This document shows, one piece after another, positions 59,420-64,000 of a stretch of DNA of 64,000 nucleotides. Numbering within the stretch: the stretch's first letter is position 1; each line of letters begins with the position of its first letter. The notes beneath the pieces were generated by a model. That model saw only the letters and a program-made list of their open reading frames with translations, ran no database searches and was not told the origin of the DNA. Source of the DNA: Paractinoplanes tereljensis (GTDB taxonomy: Bacteria > Actinomycetota > Actinomycetes > Mycobacteriales > Micromonosporaceae). Made by a program: the position numbers and the translations under genes. The stretch is from assembly GCF_016862435.1 (NCBI RefSeq), contig NZ_BOMY01000054.1, positions 38,619 to 102,618 of the forward strand, in the 5' to 3' direction.

Positions 59420-59976
59420 GACTTCTCCTCGGCATGGATCCGTTCCTGGCGCTCCGACGACAGTCGGAGCGTCTTGAGCGCCCTCGAGGCATGGCTGCGC
59501 ACCGTGGCGGGGGCGCAACCGAGCACGTCCGCGATGGCCTCGTCCTCCATCTGCTCGTAGTAGCGCAGGACGAGAACGGCCCGTTGCTTGCGGCCCAGCG
59601 TCGACAACCGGGACCACAGCGCATCGGCCTCGACGACACCGTCGGCGTGGTCGCGACTCCCACCACGGGCGTCGTCGAGATCGATGAGGCGCTCCCCCAC
59701 GGCGTGCACGTTCCGGAACTGCCAGCTGCGCCGCCACGACAGGTACTCATTGAGCACCATGCGTCGCACGTACGCCTCGGGCACATCCGACTCGCTGATC
59801 CGCCGCCACCGGACCTGCGCCCGGGCCAGCACCTCCTGGACTACGTCCTGAGCGAGATCACGGTCGCCGGTGAGGACGACCGCGTACCGCAGGAGACTGG
59901 GGAGCCGGGCCATCGCGAATTCCTCGAAGGTCACACCCTCAGAGACGCGCGGCGGCTTCCGGTTGTGCAGTGGCAT
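59416..59976 (-). CDS. SigE-family RNA polymerase sigma factor
   Basis: The 186-residue protein has region 2 (FAMARLPSLLRYAVVLTGDR, DLAQDVVQEVLARAQVRWRR) and region 4 (STLGRKQRAVLVLRYYEQME, DEAIADVLGCAPATVRSHAS), the SigE/SigK-like ECF layout of actinobacteria. It would direct a small regulon, perhaps including itself. It lies 12 bp after the peroxiredoxin gene and is coupled by GTGA to the repeat membrane protein, which may control its activity. Gene symbol withheld because many paralogues exist in such genomes. Confidence 0.92.
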   Translation of the reverse strand: MPLHNRKPPRVSEGVTFEEFAMARLPSLLRYAVVLTGDRDLAQDVVQEVLARAQVRWRRISESDVPEAYVRRMVLNEYLSWRRSWQFRNVHAVGERLIDLDDARGGSRDHADGVVEADALWSRLSTLGRKQRAVLVLRYYEQMEDEAIADVLGCAPATVRSHASRALKTLRLSSERQERIHAEEKS

Positions 59977-59988
59977 CCACGAATTTTT

Positions 59989-60465
59989 TCACTCGGCCGC
60001 GGGCTTGCGGGCGGCAAGTGTCTCCAAGGCCTTCGCGGCGTGCTCCTGCATGTTGGTCTCCGAGTGGATGACCTCGAGAACGGTGCGGTCGGTATCGATG
60101 ACGAACGTGATCCGCTTGGTGCTCAGCGGCCCCAGCGGCAGCTTGCGCTTCACGCCGAGCGCCGCCGCGACCGAGCTGTCCGGGTCGCTGAGCAGCGGGT
60201 AGTCGAAGCCGTTGAGCTCGGACCACTGCTTCTGCTTGGCCGGCTTGTCCCGGCTGATGCCGACCCGCTGGGCGCCCGCCTCGCGGAACTCGGCGGCCAG
60301 GTCACGGAAGGAGCAGGCCTCGGCGGTGCAGCCGGAGCTCATCGCGGCCGGGTAGAAGAACAGCACGACCGGGCCGCCGGCGAGCAGTTCGGTGAGGCGG
60401 CGGGGGGTGCCGTCCTGGTCGGGAAGCTCGAAGTCGTCGACCTTGTCACCCTGGTTGATTGCCAT
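59989..60465 (-). CDS. Bacterioferritin comigratory protein-type peroxiredoxin
   Basis: The 158-residue thiol peroxidase reduces hydroperoxides in the cytosol. It has YPAAMSSGCTAEACSF with peroxidatic Cys46 and resolving Cys51 (spacing of the atypical 2-Cys BCP group), plus SDPDSSVAAALGVK and FVIDTDRTVLEVIHSE. ATG 60465 gives the normal length; an upstream ATG 60474 adds MFA. It lies 12 bp before the sigE-family gene on the same strand, so both may share a transcript. It is divergent from the arginine antiporter gene across 101 bp. Confidence 0.92.
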   Translation of the reverse strand: MAINQGDKVDDFELPDQDGTPRRLTELLAGGPVVLFFYPAAMSSGCTAEACSFRDLAAEFREAGAQRVGISRDKPAKQKQWSELNGFDYPLLSDPDSSVAAALGVKRKLPLGPLSTKRITFVIDTDRTVLEVIHSETNMQEHAAKALETLAARKPAAE

Positions 60466-60566
60466 GGCAAACAACCTACCCGCCGCCTACCTGTGAGTAA
60501 CAGGGCTGCCTGGTCACCCCGGCGGGATGAGCCGGGCCACATCCGCCAACCGCGAGTCTGTTTTCC

Positions 60567-61976
60567 ATGGCGAAGACCGACACCGCCCTCGAGGTACGCA
60601 CACCGCAGAGCCTGACCTTCATGACCATGACGGCGATGGTCGTCGGGTCGATGGTCGGCGCCGGGGTGTTCTCGCTGCCCCGGCGGTTCGCGCAGGAGAC
60701 CGGGGTGATCGGTGCGCTGATCGCCTGGGTGGTGGCCGGCGCCGGGATGCTGATGCTCGCCTTCGTCTTCCAGATGCTCGCCGTCCGCCGCCCCGACCTC
60801 GACGCCGGCGTGTACGCGTACGCCAAGGCCGGCTTCGGTGAGTACCTCGGCTTCTTCTCCGCGTTCGGCTACTGGGCCAGCGCCTGCGTGGGCAACGTGA
60901 CCTACTGGGTGCTGATCATGAGCACGATCGGCGCGATCGCTCCCGCTCTCGGCGAGGGCGACACGCTGCTCTCGATCGCCCTGTCCACGGTCGGCATCTG
61001 GGTGTTCTTCTACCTGGTCCAGCGGGGTATCAAGGACGCGGCGGTGATCAACCGGATCGTCACGGTCGCGAAGCTCGTACCCATCGTGGTCTTTGTCTTC
61101 CTTGCTCTTTTCGCCCTTGACCCTCAGGTGTTCGCCGACAACCTGACCGGCACCGGGGACTACGGCTCGCTGTTCGACCAGGTCCGCGGCACCATGCTGG
61201 TCACCGTCTTCGTCTTCCTCGGCGTCGAGGGGGCCAGCGTGTACTCCCGGCACGCGCAACGGCGCGAGGACGTCGGCCGGGCCACCGTGCTGGGTTTCCT
61301 CAGCGTCTTCGCGGTCTTCGCCTCGGTCACCATCGTCTCGTACGGGGTGCTGCCCTACGCCGAGATCGCCCAGTTGCGCCAGCCGTCGATGGGCGGCGTG
61401 CTCGAGGCCGCGTACGGGACCTGGGGCAACGTGTTCGTCAGCATCGGGCTGATCGTGTCGGTGCTTGGCGCGTACCTGGCCTGGACGCTGATGGCGGCCG
61501 AGGTGCTGTACGTGGCGGCCCAGGACCGGGACATGCCGCGCTTCCTGGGCACCACCCGGCGCGGCGACGTGCCGTACGCGTCGCTGCTGCTCACCACGAT
61601 CCTGATCCAGGTCGTGCTGGTGGTCACCTATTTCTCGGCCGACGCGTTCAACTTCGCGCTCGACCTGACCAGCGCGCTCAGCCTGATCCCGTTCCTGCTC
61701 GCGGCCCTGTACGCCGCCAAGATCACTCGCGGCCGTTCCCTCGTGGTGCCGGCGCTGGCCACCGCGTACACCCTCTTCCTGCTCTTTGCGGCCGGGCCGA
61801 AATTCCTCCTTGTCTCCTTCATCGTCTACGCCCCGGCGACGGTGTTGTTCGTGATGGCCCGGCGTGAGCAGGGCCGACGGCTGTTCTCCCCGCGCGAGGC
61901 GGTGATCCTCGCCGTCTCGGTGGCCGGCGCGCTCGCCGGCATCGTCGCGCTGGCCGCGGGTTGGATCTCTATCTAG
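60567..61976 (+). CDS. Amino-acid antiporter, arginine/ornithine type (ArcD-like)
   Basis: The 469-residue protein has about 12-13 transmembrane helices. The N-terminal MTMTAMVVGSMVGAGVFSLP motif is of the basic amino acid/polyamine antiporter class of the APC superfamily, and the family-typical GYWASACVGNVTYWVLI and YSRHAQRREDVGRAT follow. It probably exchanges arginine for ornithine. The arginine deiminase gene follows 15 bp downstream, which supports the arginine assignment. No ornithine carbamoyltransferase or carbamate kinase gene is in the window, so the pathway may be partial or dispersed. Confidence 0.9.
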   Translation: MAKTDTALEVRTPQSLTFMTMTAMVVGSMVGAGVFSLPRRFAQETGVIGALIAWVVAGAGMLMLAFVFQMLAVRRPDLDAGVYAYAKAGFGEYLGFFSAFGYWASACVGNVTYWVLIMSTIGAIAPALGEGDTLLSIALSTVGIWVFFYLVQRGIKDAAVINRIVTVAKLVPIVVFVFLALFALDPQVFADNLTGTGDYGSLFDQVRGTMLVTVFVFLGVEGASVYSRHAQRREDVGRATVLGFLSVFAVFASVTIVSYGVLPYAEIAQLRQPSMGGVLEAAYGTWGNVFVSIGLIVSVLGAYLAWTLMAAEVLYVAAQDRDMPRFLGTTRRGDVPYASLLLTTILIQVVLVVTYFSADAFNFALDLTSALSLIPFLLAALYAAKITRGRSLVVPALATAYTLFLLFAAGPKFLLVSFIVYAPATVLFVMARREQGRRLFSPREAVILAVSVAGALAGIVALAAGWISI

Positions 61977-61991
61977 AAGGACGGTGCCCCA

Positions 61992-63221
61992 ATGCCCCAG
62001 CACGGCGTCTACTCCGAGGTCGGCACGCTCCGCAAGGTGCTCGTCTGCGCGCCCGGCCTGGCCCATCGCCGACTGACCCCGACCAACGCCGACGACCTGC
62101 TCTTCGACGACGTGATGTGGGTGGAGAGCGCCCAGCGCGACCACGCCGACTTCGTCAACAAGCTGCGCGAACGCGGCGTCGAGGTGGTCGAGCTGCACGA
62201 CCTGCTGGCCCAGACCCTGGCGGTGCCGGGGGCGCGGGAATGGCTGCTGACCCGGAAGATCACGCCGAACGAGGTGGGGTGGGGGCTTGTCGACGACACC
62301 CTGGACTTCCTGTCCTCGCTGGGCGACCGGCCGCTCGCCGAGTTCCTGATCGGCGGGCTGGCCACCTCCGACGTGCCCTTCCGGTCGAACTACGTGTCCC
62401 TCGCCCGGGAGTCGACCGGCGCCCGTGAATATCTGATGCCGCCGCTGCCCAACACCCTTTACACCCGGGACACCACCTGCTGGCTGTACGGCGGACTCAC
62501 ACTCAATCCGCTGTACTGGCCGGCCCGGCACGACGAGACGCTGCTGATGAAGGCGATCTACCAGTTCCACCCCGACTTCACCGGGGCGACGGTCTGGTGG
62601 GGCGACCCGGAACTGCCCTGGGGTCAGGCCACCTTCGAGGGTGGCGACGTGATGCCGGTCGGCAACGGCGTGGTGCTCGTCGGGATGAGCGAACGTACCT
62701 CCCGGCAAGCCATCACCCAGGTCGCGTCGGCGCTGTTCGCGGCCGGGGCGGCCGAGCAGGTGGTGGTCGCCGGCATGCCGAAACTGCGGGCCGCCATGCA
62801 CCTGGACACCGTGTTCACCTTCGCCGACCTCGACGTGGTCACCCTCTACCCCGGGATCGTCGACGGCATCCATTCGTTCACGCTGCGCCCCGGCTCGTCT
62901 TCCGGCCTCGACGTCACCGATGAGGGCTCGCGGCCGTTCGTCGACGTGGTCGCCTCCTCGCTGGGGCTGTCCTCGCTGCGGGTCATCGAAACCGGTGGCG
63001 ACGTGTACGCCTCCGAACGGCAGCAGTGGGACAGCGGCAACAACGCGGTCGCGCTCGAACCCGGGGTGGTCTTCACCTACGACCGCAACACCAAGACCAA
63101 CACACTGCTGCGCAAGGCCGGCATGGAGGTCATCACGATCGTCGGGGCCGAACTGGGCCGGGGCCGGGGCGGTGGGCACTGCATGACCTGCCCGCTCATC
63201 CGGGACGCAGTGAAGTTCTAG
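61992..63221 (+). CDS. arcA: Arginine deiminase
   Basis: The 409-residue cytosolic enzyme turns arginine into citrulline and ammonia. It has PNTLYTRDTTCWLYGG, FEGGDVMPVGNGV (Glu), MHLDTVFTFAD (His) and the C-terminal GGHCMTCPLIRD with the nucleophile Cys397. AGAAGGACGG is a ribosome site for ATG 61992. It follows the antiporter gene closely and precedes a MarC gene by 4 bp, so the three are probably one operon. Ammonia production may serve acid resistance or energy via carbamoyl phosphate. Confidence 0.95.
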   Translation: MPQHGVYSEVGTLRKVLVCAPGLAHRRLTPTNADDLLFDDVMWVESAQRDHADFVNKLRERGVEVVELHDLLAQTLAVPGAREWLLTRKITPNEVGWGLVDDTLDFLSSLGDRPLAEFLIGGLATSDVPFRSNYVSLARESTGAREYLMPPLPNTLYTRDTTCWLYGGLTLNPLYWPARHDETLLMKAIYQFHPDFTGATVWWGDPELPWGQATFEGGDVMPVGNGVVLVGMSERTSRQAITQVASALFAAGAAEQVVVAGMPKLRAAMHLDTVFTFADLDVVTLYPGIVDGIHSFTLRPGSSSGLDVTDEGSRPFVDVVASSLGLSSLRVIETGGDVYASERQQWDSGNNAVALEPGVVFTYDRNTKTNTLLRKAGMEVITIVGAELGRGRGGGHCMTCPLIRDAVKF

Positions 63222-63225
63222 AACC

Positions 63226-63921
63226 ATGTCCATCACGTACGAGGCGCTGGCCCTGTTCCTGGCGCTGGTCGGCCTGTACAGCCCGGTGGCCGCGCTGTCG
63301 TCGTACCTGCCGGTGGTCCGGCCGTTCGGCCACGCCGAGCAGGTGCGGCTGGCGGCCGGGCTGACGCTGAACGTGGCGATCTTCGTCCTGGCCGCGATCT
63401 GGGTCGGGGATCCGCTGCTGGAGTTGCTCGGGATCAGTCCCGCGGCGCTTACCGCCACCGGGGGTATCGCCCTGATTCTGGCCGCGGTGCCGATGATGCG
63501 CGGCAGCCAGCCGGAACCCTCACCGGCCGTCGAACCGCCGCCAACCGCCGGGCCGCCGCCGGCCTCCGGACGAGAGCCGCCCGCGAGCGTCGCGGTCACG
63601 GCGCCGCCGGCCCGGAAGGTGCTGTTCACGCCGCTCACGTTCCCGCTGACGGTCGGCGGGGCGACCTTCGCGATCGGGGCGGCGACGTCGGCCGACGTCG
63701 GCGACAACAGCGGGCGGTTGCTGCTGTCGATCGCGGCCGTCGCTTACGGCGTGGTGACCGGCCTGACGGTGTACGCGGCCGGGCACGTCGAACGCCGCAT
63801 CTCGCCGGCCGCGAGCCAGTTCCTCGACCGGCTGGCCGGAATCCTGCTCACCTGCATAGCCGTGATCCTGCTGGCAAACGGCTTCACCGACCTGGTCCTA
63901 GCCCGAGCCGGCCATGGCTGA
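63226..63921 (+). CDS. MarC-family membrane protein
   Basis: The 231-residue protein has about six transmembrane helices. ALALFLALVGLYSPVAALSS and LTFPLTVGGATFAIGAAT are MarC/UPF0056 motifs (NPxG-like turns). A Pro/Ala-rich cytoplasmic loop of about 45 residues sits in the middle, longer than usual. The function of MarC is unknown in general. It is 4 bp after arcA, suggesting co-transcription. ATG 63226 starts the first helix with a short MSITYEA leader. It is followed by a 15-bp tandem repeat. Confidence 0.87.
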   Translation: MSITYEALALFLALVGLYSPVAALSSYLPVVRPFGHAEQVRLAAGLTLNVAIFVLAAIWVGDPLLELLGISPAALTATGGIALILAAVPMMRGSQPEPSPAVEPPPTAGPPPASGREPPASVAVTAPPARKVLFTPLTFPLTVGGATFAIGAATSADVGDNSGRLLLSIAAVAYGVVTGLTVYAAGHVERRISPAASQFLDRLAGILLTCIAVILLANGFTDLVLARAGHG

Positions 63922-63943
63922 CCCGCCGGAGGCGACCAGCCCC

Positions 63944-64000
63944 AACGTTGGCCCGCCTAACGTTGGCCCGCCTAACGTTGGCCCGCCTAACGTTAGTGAG
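63944..64000. repeat. 15-bp tandem repeat at window edge
   Basis: Three perfect copies of AACGTTGGCCCGCCT lie at 63944-63958, 63959-63973 and 63974-63988, then a partial copy AACGTTA. Each copy contains the palindrome AACGTT, one per 15 bp. It begins 22 bp after the MarC stop and may continue beyond the window. Confidence 0.9.

Noticed and set aside
60339..63707. Minus-strand frame of 1122 codons opposite the antiporter, arcA and MarC genes
   Set aside because: High-GC codon bias keeps the antisense frame open. Its residues are His/Arg/Gly/Asp-rich low complexity, and the plus-strand genes are certain.

Overview
The window comes from a high-GC actinobacterium. The conserved block gcvH, garA-type FHA protein, ftsR-type MerR regulator, bifunctional nuclease and second MerR, preceded by a phosphatidyltransferase and the DUF881/small-basic-protein/DUF881 trio, is an actinobacterial signature. 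SigE-family sigma factor, GlgC/GlgM-type glycogen genes and GTG/TTG starts agree with this. Gene style and the many 27-bp-period intergenic repeats suggest Micromonosporaceae (for example Actinoplanes), but the genus is an inference. No rRNA, tRNA, CRISPR array or intact insertion sequence was seen.

Layout. 1-4.7 kb is a worn accessory patch: a PucR-type regulator tail, a broken LuxR-type ATPase joined to another gene scrap, a pentapeptide-repeat membrane protein, an IS630-type transposase scrap, small enzymes and a methyltransferase remnant. 4.7-7.1 kb holds two divergent citrate synthase homologues, one with a DNA-binding domain, around a dense GTCAAC/GTTGAC operator-like array. A second array with the same core lies at 46.1 kb. 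8.3-15 kb is a methyltransferase followed by the conserved minus-strand division/regulation cluster. 15.2-18.6 kb is a MoxR-like AAA+ ATPase with a VWA partner, then a PhzF-family enzyme and an ABC-F protein.

21.3-33.8 kb is the most unusual part. A plus-strand operon encodes a giant subtilase-VWA protein without visible signal peptide, a beta-propeller protein with a transglutaminase-like C-terminus, and an orphan 217-residue protein. It converges after 8 bp with two translationally coupled TIR-WD40 genes. Next come an HNH-like zinc protein and a retron-type reverse transcriptase related to myxobacterial retron enzymes but with an altered NAxxH motif, preceded by tandem hairpins. These look like conflict or signalling systems; that role is inferred from domains only.

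33.9-45.5 kb is mostly metabolic and cell-surface genes: SDR, a GHL10-like glycosidase, a flavin oxidoreductase, divergent glgM/glgC, a receptor-type Ser/Thr kinase, an AraC regulator, a DUF4331 pair, a small Tat protein and an AA10 LPMO. 45.6-50 kb has an FKBP, terminator and repeats, a secreted SGNH hydrolase, a decayed NACHT-like ATPase and a lipoprotein. 50.2-53.5 kb is a polyol/sugar ABC importer operon without its ATPase. 53.6-64 kb has an S4 protein, YcnI-like protein, DHH phosphoesterase, zwf, a coupled sigE / repeat membrane protein / amidoligase operon behind a BCP peroxiredoxin, then an arginine antiporter, arginine deiminase and MarC, ending in a 15-bp tandem repeat at the window edge.
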